Source: Sphingobacteriales bacterium (lineage in GTDB: Bacteria > Bacteroidota > Bacteroidia > Chitinophagales > Chitinophagaceae). From it: DNA of 16,837 nt. Location: contig JAHEFC010000027.1 in the NCBI GenBank assembly GCA_024640385.1, positions 1 to 16,837 of the forward strand, in the 5' to 3' direction. The notes below the pieces were generated by a model. It ran no database searches, was not told where the DNA came from, and was given only the letters and a program-made list of their open reading frames with translations. The translations under genes were made by a program, and so were the position numbers. The stretch's first letter is position 1, and every line of letters begins with the position of its first letter. Shown here piece by piece: positions 8,084-15,337 of the stretch.

Positions 8084-9067
8084 ATGACAATACCCATTTC
8101 ACAGCAATACGCCATTGGCATTGACATTGGCGGCACCAATACCAAATTCGGACTGGTGAACCATAGGGGTGATATTTCCTATCACGGTGCCATACTTACC
8201 CATAAGCATGAAAAGATCGATGATTTCATCGAAGATCTTTACCAGGCCCTGGAACCGGCCATCAACGATTCGGGTGGTCTCGAATATATCCGCGGGATCG
8301 GAATAGGTGCACCAAATGGTAACATCTATAAAGGCACCATAGAATATGCCCCAAATCTCCGCTGGAAGGGAATCATCCCCCTGGCAGAATTGATCGGCAA
8401 TCGGTTCAATCTGACCGCCAGGCTTACCAATGATGCCAACGCCGCGGCTGTTGGAGAAATGACTTATGGCTCAGCCAAGGGTATGAAAGATTTCATCATG
8501 ATCACGCTGGGAACCGGCGTAGGAAGCGGGATCGTGGCCAATGGCCAGCTGATCTACGGTCACGACGGTTTTGCGGGAGAGCTCGGGCATACCATCATCA
8601 TTCCCGATGGACGCCTTCATCCGGGTACGGGCCATAAAGGCTCGCTGGAAGCTTATGCTTCGGCCACCGGAGTAGCAAGAACAGCCCTCGAATTCCTGGA
8701 AGGAAGACCGAAAGAAGACAGCCTGATGCGCAATTATGCCAAAGAAGAGATCGACTCGCGTGTGGTCTATGACTGTGCCATGCAGGGTGACGCAATGGCT
8801 CTTGAAGTATACGAGTTCACAGGTAAGGTACTGGGGCTGGCCTTTGCAAACTTTGTGATGTTCAGCAGCCCGGAAGCCATCATACTGTTTGGCGGAATGG
8901 CTAAAGCCGGGGATCTCATTCTGAAACCCACGCGTGAACATATGGAGAAGAATCTTCTTCCCATCTTCCAGAACAAAGTGAAGATCATTTTCTCGGAGCT
9001 CAAAGAAGCTGATGCCGCCATACTCGGGGCCAGTGCACTGGTGTGGGAATCAAGATTAGAAAGTTAG
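8084..9067 (+). CDS. ROK-family sugar kinase (probable glucokinase) lacking the zinc-site cysteines
   Basis: This 327-residue cytoplasmic kinase probably phosphorylates the sugar delivered by the upstream permease. The phosphate-binding loop is IGIDIGGTNTKFG (11-23), the sugar/catalytic block is LTNDANAA (114-121) with catalytic base D117, the second ATP motif is LGTGVGSGI (142-150), and FAGELGHT (163-170) holds the sugar-binding E166 and metal-ligand H169. The ROK zinc motif CxCGxxGCxE is replaced by PGTGHKGSLE (180-189): all three cysteines are gone, while the frame and the following EAYASATG are intact. The gene is therefore not decayed but likely uses a zinc-free fold in this loop. Glucose is the best guess from operon context; N-acetylglucosamine, fructose or another hexose is possible. 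A strong terminator lies 50 bp downstream. Confidence 0.92.
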   Translation: MTIPISQQYAIGIDIGGTNTKFGLVNHRGDISYHGAILTHKHEKIDDFIEDLYQALEPAINDSGGLEYIRGIGIGAPNGNIYKGTIEYAPNLRWKGIIPLAELIGNRFNLTARLTNDANAAAVGEMTYGSAKGMKDFIMITLGTGVGSGIVANGQLIYGHDGFAGELGHTIIIPDGRLHPGTGHKGSLEAYASATGVARTALEFLEGRPKEDSLMRNYAKEEIDSRVVYDCAMQGDAMALEVYEFTGKVLGLAFANFVMFSSPEAIILFGGMAKAGDLILKPTREHMEKNLLPIFQNKVKIIFSELKEADAAILGASALVWESRLES

Positions 9068-9116
9068 AGAGGAAGAGAGGAAGAGAGAAAGTATTCTTAT
9101 GCATATCATAAAAATT

Positions 9117-9145
9117 AATGGCGAGCATTGCACTCGCCATTTTTT
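9117..9145 (+). terminator. Intrinsic terminator after the permease-kinase operon
   Basis: Positions 9117-9125 (AATGGCGAG) pair perfectly with 9133-9141 (CTCGCCATT) around a 7-nt loop (CATTGCA), followed by a T-run to 9145. An A-rich stretch precedes the stem (9111-9118), so it may also work for the opposing minus-strand glycosidase gene, which ends at 9188. It sits in the convergent 120-bp gap 9068-9187. Confidence 0.85.
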
Positions 9146-9187
9146 ATGAAGATATCGTCTTAGAATTCTTCCTCACTTTCTCTTTAT

Positions 9188-10159
9188 CTATCTTTCTCTT
9201 TTTTCTGTAATGATGAAAACGCCAGGTACTGGCCTCTCCCCTTCTTTATCACTCGGCTTAATGGTCTGCTTTCCGTTGATCAGCATGCAGGAACTGCCTC
9301 CGCCGTCGAGGTTCAGTGCCTCTACACAACCAAGTTCCGTTAATATTTTCGCCAGGTGTACAAGGCTGGCACCTTCTGCAATGCCTTTGTTCCTGCCTTC
9401 CACTGCAAGTATGATCAGGTCGCCATCTGCTGTATATCCCATCGCGGTACGAGGATGCCTGTCGTGACGCGCTTTGCCCGTGAACATCCGCTCTTCATCA
9501 TTCGTGATCATCTCCTTTCCGTCCTGCACCAATACGGGCCCTCCCCCTATCGCAGTCAGCACTTTCCACCTCCGGCCGGTTTCCCCGTAATGCTGATCAA
9601 ATTCACTCTTCGAGTAGGCGTTACTGTTATCTTTCCAGGGTGTTGGCTTTTTCTCGTATGCCGTGGCATTTTTGGACGAACTGTCCGAAAAGATCCAGGC
9701 CACATCGGCTTTTCTTTTCCTGCTGATCCCGATGGCACCGCGGGTCACTTTATAATAAGATCCCGAATCCTTTCCCTTGAGCGGAACATCATGTACATTA
9801 TAGGAAATAAGCCTGCCATCCCTGATCAGTACATTCAGGTTCCTATTGGTGGCAAAATCGAAGAACGTGCCGTTGACTACCAATAACGGCTTACCGTTCT
9901 TTTCAAAAAACTGTGCCGGAGTCAGCCTGCGGTTCCGGGAAGAGTCTGTGGTGAATTGCAGTTTCCTGTCTTTCAGCCTGATCTTCGCATAATAGGCAAT
10001 AGATGGTAATCCTTCAATACTGTCCGATGAATAAAACACATGCACGGAGGGCGGAAGTTCTCCAAAAACAGAATCTGCATTTACCCATCTGACCTGGGAG
10101 TATGCTGCACTGAAAAAACTCAGGGATATGAACGTCAGGAAAAAATTAAGCCTGCTCAC
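9188..10159 (-). CDS. Exported phosphodiester glycosidase family protein (NAGPA domain)
   Basis: This 323-residue exported protein belongs to the family of N-acetylglucosamine-1-phosphodiester alpha-N-acetylglucosaminidase. I chose the GTG at 10157-10159, which gives a clean signal peptide ([22 protein letters not shown]). A longer reading from an ATG at 10204 adds 15 residues that would spoil it and lie inside lipA. Domain landmarks are NGTFFD (96-101), [12 protein letters not shown] (204-215), [12 protein letters not shown] (231-242), [10 protein letters not shown] (254-263) and [10 protein letters not shown] (283-292), the last being the best-conserved family motif. Its start overlaps the last 14 bases of lipA, implying translational coupling. 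The substrate is unknown; a role at the cell envelope is inferred from export only. Confidence 0.88.
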   Translation of the reverse strand: MSRLNFFLTFISLSFFSAAYSQVRWVNADSVFGELPPSVHVFYSSDSIEGLPSIAYYAKIRLKDRKLQFTTDSSRNRRLTPAQFFEKNGKPLLVVNGTFFDFATNRNLNVLIRDGRLISYNVHDVPLKGKDSGSYYKVTRGAIGISRKRKADVAWIFSDSSSKNATAYEKKPTPWKDNSNAYSKSEFDQHYGETGRRWKVLTAIGGGPVLVQDGKEMITNDEERMFTGKARHDRHPRTAMGYTADGDLIILAVEGRNKGIAEGASLVHLAKILTELGCVEALNLDGGGSSCMLINGKQTIKPSDKEGERPVPGVFIITEKRER

Positions 10160-11072
10160 GCAATTTATTTTCCCATTCTGCCCGGCCGATGCCTGGAATA
10201 ACATGGCGGTCAGAATGATAAGATGACCTCACCAGGGGGCCGCTTTCTACGTAATCGAATCCCATCTCGTAGCCAATGGCAGTAAGCTCTTTGAATTCGT
10301 CAGGGTGCACAAAACGTACAACAGGCAGGTGTTTTTTGGTTGGCTGCAGGTATTGACCCAGCGTGATCACGTCCACCTGGCTGTCCCTCAGATCCCGCAT
10401 GGTTTGTACTACCTCGTCCATGGTTTCACCCAGCCCCAGCATGATGCCTGATTTGGTACGCATGCCGCCTTCCTTCAGGTGACGGAGCACTTCCATGCTT
10501 CGCCAGTATTTGGCTTGTATCCGCACCTGCCGGGTCATCCTTTCCACCGTCTCGATATTGTGAGACACAACTTCGGGAGCGGCTTCAATAATGCGCCGGA
10601 TATTTTCAATTTCTCCTTTAAAATCGGGGATCAGTGTTTCCAGGGTAGTTCCCGGATTTAAGGCTTTTACCGCTTTAATGGTGTTAAACCAGATAATACT
10701 ACCACCATCTTTCAGCTCATCGCGATCCACTGAAGTGATCACAGCATGCTTCACTTTCATCAGGAAGATGGACTCCGCCACACGCTGGGGTTCGTCCCAA
10801 TCCACATCCTCAGGCCTCCCGGTAGCTACTGCACAGAATCCGCAGCTGCGGGTGCAGATATTTCCCAGGATCATAAAAGTGGCGGTCCCTGCACCCCAGC
10901 ACTCGCCCATATTAGGACAATTGCCGCTTTCACAAATGGTGTGTAGTTTATGCGAATCAACCAGGTTTCTTACATTCTTATATCCTTCTCCGATGGGAAG
11001 CCTTACCCGCAGCCAATCTGGCTTTTTGGGCTTTTGCTCTACAACAGCATCAATAACGGGTAACTCCTTCAT
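10146..11072 (-). CDS. lipA: Lipoyl synthase (radical SAM)
   Basis: This enzyme inserts two sulfurs into octanoyl groups on lipoyl domains and the glycine cleavage H protein. Starting at the ATG 11070-11072 it has 308 residues and begins [10 protein letters not shown]. An in-frame TTG 12 bases upstream is a less likely start. The auxiliary cluster cysteines are C47, C52 and C58 ([12 protein letters not shown]). The radical SAM cluster is C73, C77 and C80 (CTRSCGFC). The C-terminal RSSYHSDRH supplies the usual serine ligand to the auxiliary cluster. Length is normal. lipB is not in the window. The gene has its own likely promoter overlapping the 3' end of the preceding hypothetical gene, and it overlaps the downstream glycosidase gene by 14 bp. 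Confidence 0.98.
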   Translation of the reverse strand: MKELPVIDAVVEQKPKKPDWLRVRLPIGEGYKNVRNLVDSHKLHTICESGNCPNMGECWGAGTATFMILGNICTRSCGFCAVATGRPEDVDWDEPQRVAESIFLMKVKHAVITSVDRDELKDGGSIIWFNTIKAVKALNPGTTLETLIPDFKGEIENIRRIIEAAPEVVSHNIETVERMTRQVRIQAKYWRSMEVLRHLKEGGMRTKSGIMLGLGETMDEVVQTMRDLRDSQVDVITLGQYLQPTKKHLPVVRFVHPDEFKELTAIGYEMGFDYVESGPLVRSSYHSDRHVIPGIGRAEWENKLREQA

Positions 11073-11091
11073 AATTTGTGACAAAGAACTG

Positions 11092-11125
11092 CAAAAATAG
11101 GCTACTTTCTGCTACCGAAAACAAA
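11092..11125 (-). promoter_or_regulatory. lipA: Bacteroidota-type promoter for lipA
   Basis: On the minus strand TATTTTTG (11099-11092) is an exact match to the -7 consensus TAnnTTTG. A TTTG lies upstream at 11125-11122, spaced 22 bp, close to the known 19-21 bp for the -33 element. Transcription would start near 11085, leaving a leader of roughly 12 nt before the ATG at 11072. Both boxes lie at, or inside, the 3' end of the preceding gene. Confidence 0.55.
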
Positions 11126-11905
11126 GGACAGATAGCCGTTGAAAAACAGGTTCTTAGGCTCCACCCCAACCATCTGTTCAACATCCTGGAAATAGTATTC
11201 CACGTTGAAACCTGCTTCCACAGCCGAAACGGTATTATTGAACCTGGCCCAGTCGAAACGAAGCGCAGTTTTGGCATGGACGCCAGGACGGAATTTAATT
11301 TCACCCCAACCCTTTCCAAGCCCGGAACTGCCCAGGATATTAGAACTCATGAATAATGCACTGTCCTGCTGGGTATATTTTATCTGGCGAACTATCCCTG
11401 AATTGGGCGGGTCCTGTACATCGATATAGTAGGGCCTGAGCAGCCCTGCTGAAATACCTCCGGCATAGATGGCGTAAACCCCAACCCCGTTTTTATTGCC
11501 TTTTCCGCCGATCATGATTTGCTGGCCAATGCCCAGTTTAAGCTGGTAGAAATTATTCTGTTTACCATATACGAAAGGACTTCCGAATACCACGTTACCC
11601 TGGCTGGCAGACTGTTTCTCCTCTTTCTTGTGTTTCTTTTCATTGAATTCGAGCTGGAAAATGTTGGTTTTATAGGCAGATTTTATTTTACCCTTTTCAT
11701 ATGAGCCACCCCATCCGTCAGTATTGAATTTGAACCCGAAAAGAGAATGTTTCCTGAAACCAGACTCCCCTTCTTCTTCCAGCCTGATCATTTGATTGAT
11801 CTTCTGCCTCTTGGCTTCTTTTTTATCCGTCTTGGTGGTTTTTTCCTGGGCCATAGCTCCCGCCGATATCATTAAAGCCATACATATTAATGCTGATGTT
11901 TTCAC
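11102..11905 (-). CDS. Secreted hypothetical protein, possible outer-membrane beta-barrel
   Basis: I do not recognise this 267-residue protein. It starts with GTG (11903-11905) and has a signal peptide ([19 protein letters not shown], about 2-20). A lysine-rich charged stretch follows (about 21-45: [12 protein letters not shown]), then an aromatic- and glycine-rich body with alternating polar/hydrophobic segments such as [38 protein letters not shown] and [12 protein letters not shown]. The C-terminal strand ends [13 protein letters not shown]. This pattern suggests an outer-membrane or periplasmic beta-barrel. It has no conserved catalytic motif I can name. It ends 29 bp before the lipA start and carries the lipA -33 element in its last codons. 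The divergent OsmC gene starts 43 bp away. Confidence 0.8.
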   Translation of the reverse strand: MKTSALICMALMISAGAMAQEKTTKTDKKEAKRQKINQMIRLEEEGESGFRKHSLFGFKFNTDGWGGSYEKGKIKSAYKTNIFQLEFNEKKHKKEEKQSASQGNVVFGSPFVYGKQNNFYQLKLGIGQQIMIGGKGNKNGVGVYAIYAGGISAGLLRPYYIDVQDPPNSGIVRQIKYTQQDSALFMSSNILGSSGLGKGWGEIKFRPGVHAKTALRFDWARFNNTVSAVEAGFNVEYYFQDVEQMVGVEPKNLFFNGYLSFVFGSRK

Positions 11906-11926
11906 GCTTCAGATTTTACTTCTGTG

Positions 11927-11934
11927 TAAATTTA
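11927..11934. promoter_or_regulatory. Candidate shared -7 element between divergent genes
   Basis: The 42-bp gap between the secreted hypothetical gene and the OsmC gene contains TAAATTTA, which is its own reverse complement. It matches TAnnTTTG in seven of eight positions on both strands. Distances give leaders of about 7 nt (OsmC) and 15 nt (hypothetical). I see no clear -33 TTTG on either side, so this is weak. Confidence 0.3.
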
Positions 11935-11947
11935 TCAAAAAAAACGA

Positions 11948-12361
11948 ATGACATCTTCTGTAATCTATGAAGGCGGACTCAGAACAACCTGCACCCATCT
12001 TCAGTCCGGCTCTTTTTTTGAAACCGATGCTCCAACAGATAACCAGGGAAAAGGAGAAAGGTTCTCTCCAACCGACCTTGTGGCAACGGCACTGGCTACC
12101 TGCATGCTCACAACTATGGCCATTAAGGCGAAAGACATTGAGCCCCTGCTGCATCAAATCAGGATAGATGTTGAAAAGATCATGTCGTGGAACCCAAGAA
12201 GGATCAGTGCAATAAATTTAACATTTCATTTCCCCGAAGGTTTTTCACTGAGCCCCGAAAGGCAGCAGGAATTGGAGCAGATCGCCTGGACCTGCCCCGT
12301 CAAAGAAAGTATTCATCCCGGGATTGAACTGAATATATCTTTCAACTGGCCGGCGCATTAA
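11948..12361 (+). CDS. OsmC/Ohr-family protein
   Basis: This 137-residue cytoplasmic protein of the OsmC superfamily is probably a thiol-dependent peroxidase reducing organic hydroperoxides. The two family cysteines are present: C52 in ATALATCMLTTMA (start of the central helix) and C116 in AWTCPVKESI. Acidic and arginine residues typical of the site may include E37-R38 in GKGERFSPTD. Length is normal for the short OsmC class. Assignment to the YhfA-like OsmC group rather than true Ohr is likely, but I cannot settle it. It is a single-gene unit, divergent from the secreted hypothetical gene and convergent with the AI-2E-type permease gene. Its stop codon lies in the loop of a GC-rich hairpin. 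Confidence 0.9.
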   Translation: MTSSVIYEGGLRTTCTHLQSGSFFETDAPTDNQGKGERFSPTDLVATALATCMLTTMAIKAKDIEPLLHQIRIDVEKIMSWNPRRISAINLTFHFPEGFSLSPERQQELEQIAWTCPVKESIHPGIELNISFNWPAH

Positions 12362-12373
12362 CACGGCGGCCAG
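12346..12373. terminator. GC-rich hairpin spanning the OsmC stop codon
   Basis: CTGGCCGGCG (12346-12355) pairs with CGGCGGCCAG (12364-12373) apart from one G-G mismatch, around the loop CATTAACA that includes the TAA stop. It sits between convergent genes whose ends are 27 bp apart. There is no T-run on either side, so it may stop or protect transcripts rather than act as a classical intrinsic terminator. Confidence 0.4.
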
Positions 12374-12388
12374 GTTACATATTGAAAG

Positions 12389-13510
12389 CTAGCTGATACC
12401 CTGTTGAGCAGTTTCGTCCTGATCTTTTTTACCATCGGCTTTTACTTTCAGTGCTTCAGCTCCATAGGTCCATGACCTGAACATGGTGTACATGATGGCA
12501 AGAACCACAGCTCCTTTGAACATGCCGGTGAAACCCCATGCACCCATACCACCCACTACACCAAAAAATAATACCAGGATGGGCAGTTTACCACTTTTGC
12601 CGATCAGGATGGGTTTGATCACATTGTCTACCACAAACAAGATCACCAGCCAGATCCCCATGAATATAGCCCAGCCATTTTCCCCTTTTGATGCCAGCCA
12701 GATAATGACCGGAATCTGAACTGGTAAAGGTCCTAATTGTACAACAGCGAACATGAACATCACTGCTGCCAGTCCGGATGCCGCAGGAATTCCCGCGATC
12801 GCAAATCCTATCCAGGCCAATGCAGCTTCGATCAATGCGGTACCCATTACACCAATGGCAACTCCATTTATGGCTTTACCTGATGCATCGATCATTGCAT
12901 TACCATTTACATCGCCTAACAGTTTGGAAAAGAACAGCTGAACTGGTTTCAATGCTTTTTCACCCATAAACAATAATACAGCAGAAATGATGATACCTAC
13001 AACCAGTTCCAGCCCGGTAGTCAGAATACCCCCCCCGGTGGACAGAAGCCTTTGAAGAAAAGCTTTGATCTGCGGTTCATACAAGCTGAGTGTGGTTTCC
13101 GGATCTTTTTCCAGGGACGCCCACACGCCAGAAATCTTCTCCCCCACATAAGGCAGGCCACCCAGCCATTCAGGCAAAGGAGGAACATTATGGTTCCTGA
13201 TCTCAGCCACCACAACCTGTGTTTTATGGGCATATTCCCCTATTGCATTAATGAGATACACAAATGGCAGGGCGACTATGGTAAGCAATACCAGCGCATA
13301 GATAAATGCAACAAGTTTTCGTCTTCCACCCAGGGATCGGGTCACTATTTCAAACAAAGACGAAAAAGCTACGGAGAAAATTAGAGCAAAAGTGAATATG
13401 CCAAGGAATGCACTCAACGTATTATACGTAGCATAAATGATGGCCAGGAACATCAGCAATATCAGGGCATATTCAATGGGATTTCTGTTTTTTACGCCTA
13501 TTTCTAACAT
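12389..13510 (-). CDS. AI-2E-family (PerM/YdiK-type) membrane permease
   Basis: This 373-residue inner-membrane protein belongs to the AI-2 exporter family. Hydrophobic segments occur near 13-52 (two), 66-90, 155-182, 213-240, 243-262, 275-300 and 308-345. A soluble loop lies at about 90-150 and the tail is hydrophilic (KVKADGKKDQDETAQQ). The family exports autoinducer-2 in one studied member, while others act as ion or proton antiporters, so the substrate is open here. It starts 21 bp after the stop of the K+ channel gene, which itself starts 21 bp after ppk2, forming one operon. The codons for GGG at about residue 160 contain an uninterrupted run of eight G on the coding strand (13029-13036). 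Confidence 0.87.
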   Translation of the reverse strand: MLEIGVKNRNPIEYALILLMFLAIIYATYNTLSAFLGIFTFALIFSVAFSSLFEIVTRSLGGRRKLVAFIYALVLLTIVALPFVYLINAIGEYAHKTQVVVAEIRNHNVPPLPEWLGGLPYVGEKISGVWASLEKDPETTLSLYEPQIKAFLQRLLSTGGGILTTGLELVVGIIISAVLLFMGEKALKPVQLFFSKLLGDVNGNAMIDASGKAINGVAIGVMGTALIEAALAWIGFAIAGIPAASGLAAVMFMFAVVQLGPLPVQIPVIIWLASKGENGWAIFMGIWLVILFVVDNVIKPILIGKSGKLPILVLFFGVVGGMGAWGFTGMFKGAVVLAIMYTMFRSWTYGAEALKVKADGKKDQDETAQQGIS

Positions 13511-13531
13511 AAATTGCGGGTTTAGTGGTGA

Positions 13532-14194
13532 TCATGTTTTGATAGCCTGCTGTGAATATTTACCAACAAGCATAGCAATGATAATGGCAATGTAAAGCTG
13601 GCCTGAAACGGCGATCAAGACCGCCAATGACCTTGATTCCGGCTTTAAAGGAACGATATCGCCATAACCAGTGGTTGTATATGTAACAAATGTATAGTAG
13701 AAATATTCCTTCTGGGGTTCAAATTTATCCAGTATCATATCCACCTGCACATTATAGGAACCGGGAATAAGAGAGGCTGTGAATAACACGATGGAAGTGA
13801 AAGCCAGGCCAAGCAGAAAATATGCAGTTATGGAATCTATGATCACCTGTCGCTTAACTGAGCTTGTCCCGGCAATGATAGCAACCTTCAGCAACAACAG
13901 GTAGATTAAAAACAGGAACTGCAATACCCGCGATATGCTCCGAACGGTATCATTTCGGGTAAGGATCCCAATCCATATTATCGAAATGATCAAAGCAGAA
14001 CTGAACAGGTTGAAACGCCTGTTCCTTTCCATGGAAAGGGATACCAGCAGAAAGATCCCGGAAAAACATAAAGGGAAAATATAAGGAAGAATAGATGCCG
14101 GTAATAAAGGGCAAATGAAAATGGTTATAAATATCAGTACCATGTTAAGCACGCTGACATTCAGATACTCTCTATAACTTTTTACCTTGATCAT
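13532..14194 (-). CDS. Potassium channel family protein (Ion_trans_2-type pore)
   Basis: This 220-residue membrane protein has the K+ selectivity filter TTTGYGDIVP (173-182) preceded by a pore helix (FYYTFVTY). The pore lies between two transmembrane helices at about 120-143 and 187-210. Four hydrophobic segments come before them (about 14-32, 35-54, 63-78, 90-108), giving a six-segment layout. The fourth segment has no regular row of arginines, so voltage gating is doubtful. There is no RCK/TrkA-N domain after the pore, and the protein ends just past the last helix. It lies between ppk2 and the AI-2E-type gene with 21-bp gaps on both sides, so a shared role in ion or stress balance is inferred. 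K+ selectivity rests on the GYGD motif. Confidence 0.9.
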   Translation of the reverse strand: MIKVKSYREYLNVSVLNMVLIFITIFICPLLPASILPYIFPLCFSGIFLLVSLSMERNRRFNLFSSALIISIIWIGILTRNDTVRSISRVLQFLFLIYLLLLKVAIIAGTSSVKRQVIIDSITAYFLLGLAFTSIVLFTASLIPGSYNVQVDMILDKFEPQKEYFYYTFVTYTTTGYGDIVPLKPESRSLAVLIAVSGQLYIAIIIAMLVGKYSQQAIKT

Positions 14195-14215
14195 TTTCTG
14201 ACTCGCCAGATAGGA

Positions 14216-15157
14216 TTAGGAAGTTTTTTTCTTTTTCCCGCTTTCGGCAAGGAGTTCTTCTTTTACCTGTTGCAGTTTTTTCTTCTGTTCGTCTGAAACC
14301 TGGGGATATTCCAACCCGAGTTTTTCGAACTCGAAATACACAATGGCACCCATGCAAAGCCTGGTAAACCATTTGTCATCAGCAGGCAATACATACCATG
14401 GCGCATAATCAGTGGATGTGGCACTGAGCATTTCTTCATAGGCCTGCATATACTCATTCCAGTGTTTCCTTTCCATTGCATCAGCCACAGAAAACTTCCA
14501 GTTCTTCTCCTCATTGTTTATCCTTTCGAGGAATCTCTTTTTCTGCTCCTCTTTGGACACATGCAGGAAGATCTTCAGAATTATTGTGCCGTTCTCCACC
14601 AGATTTTTCTCCCACCGGTTGATCTGCCTGTACCTGTCTTGCCAGAATTTCTTATTGACGTCCTTGACAGAATTGACCGAGGGAAGATTTTCGTTCAACA
14701 CATATTCCGGGTGCACTCTTGTCACTAGTACGTTCTCATAATGAGACCTGTTGAATATCCCTATCTCACCCCTGGCCGGCAATTCCTTTGCATGCCGCCA
14801 GAAATAATCATGATCAAGCTCCGTTTTGGATGGCACTTTAAAACTGGCCACTTTTACACCGCTTGGATTAAGGCCTGTCAAAACATGCTTTATGATCCCG
14901 TCTTTGCCGGCAGCATCCATTGCCTGCAGTACGATCAACACACTGTACTGGTCATGGGCATATAATTTGTCCTGCAAAATGGCCAGATTATTGATGCCTT
15001 CTTCCAGTATCTTCTGACCTTCTTCTTTGGTGATCATTTTATGGTCATAGTCCGATTCGAAATCCCTTTCCAGCGAGAACTTTTTCCCTTCCCTGACCCT
15101 CAGTGTATCCAGATATTTTTCAAATTCTTTTCTTTTCGGATTTGCGCTTTTAGTCAT
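14216..15157 (-). CDS. ppk2: Polyphosphate kinase 2 family (polyphosphate:nucleotide phosphotransferase)
   Basis: This 313-residue cytoplasmic P-loop kinase uses inorganic polyphosphate to phosphorylate nucleotides. The Walker A loop is MDAAGKDG (80-87) and the Walker B/active region is GEIGIFNRSHYE (130-141). The helical lid is rich in K and R (SKEEQKKRFLERI, 201-213). The stretch SFKVPSKTELDHDYFWRHAKELPARG (105-130) and the C-terminal YVLPADDKWFTRL resemble single-domain class III enzymes that act on both AMP and ADP. Class assignment is by resemblance only. The tail (AESGKKKKTS) is lysine-rich. It is the first gene of the ppk2-channel-permease operon. The upstream 180-bp gap would hold the promoter, but no convincing box pair is visible. 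Confidence 0.93.
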   Translation of the reverse strand: MTKSANPKRKEFEKYLDTLRVREGKKFSLERDFESDYDHKMITKEEGQKILEEGINNLAILQDKLYAHDQYSVLIVLQAMDAAGKDGIIKHVLTGLNPSGVKVASFKVPSKTELDHDYFWRHAKELPARGEIGIFNRSHYENVLVTRVHPEYVLNENLPSVNSVKDVNKKFWQDRYRQINRWEKNLVENGTIILKIFLHVSKEEQKKRFLERINNEEKNWKFSVADAMERKHWNEYMQAYEEMLSATSTDYAPWYVLPADDKWFTRLCMGAIVYFEFEKLGLEYPQVSDEQKKKLQQVKEELLAESGKKKKTS

Positions 15158-15337
15158 TGGTGCATAATTTAATTTAACAGTAAAATGATTTCCGGGCCAG
15201 GTTCATTTTTAGTACCCGCCATGCATTTATTAACATGGCGATTCCAAAATAACCCCGGTTTACAGGCATTTCGGGCCATTAATCAGAAAGTTAAGTAAAG
15301 ATTGACATTGTTACCCATACAGACTCCATGATATGGA
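15158..15337. other. Gene-free gap upstream of ppk2
   Basis: This is the longest gap in the window (180 bp). It holds a perfect 7-bp hairpin, CGCCATG (15217-15223) with CATGGCG (15234-15240) around a 10-nt loop, but no T-run on either strand. It presumably carries the ppk2 promoter. The minus-strand TTATTTTGG near 15255 is only a partial -7 match and has no partner box. I see no small ORF worth calling. Confidence 0.5.

Noticed and set aside
8471..8941. A 156-codon minus-strand frame inside the ROK kinase gene
   Set aside because: It is antisense to a well-supported enzyme and has no domain-like features.
15217..15240. Hairpin CGCCATG/CATGGCG as a terminator after DUF2851
   Set aside because: The stem is only 7 bp with a 10-nt loop and no T-run follows on either strand, so it is kept only as a note in the gap.
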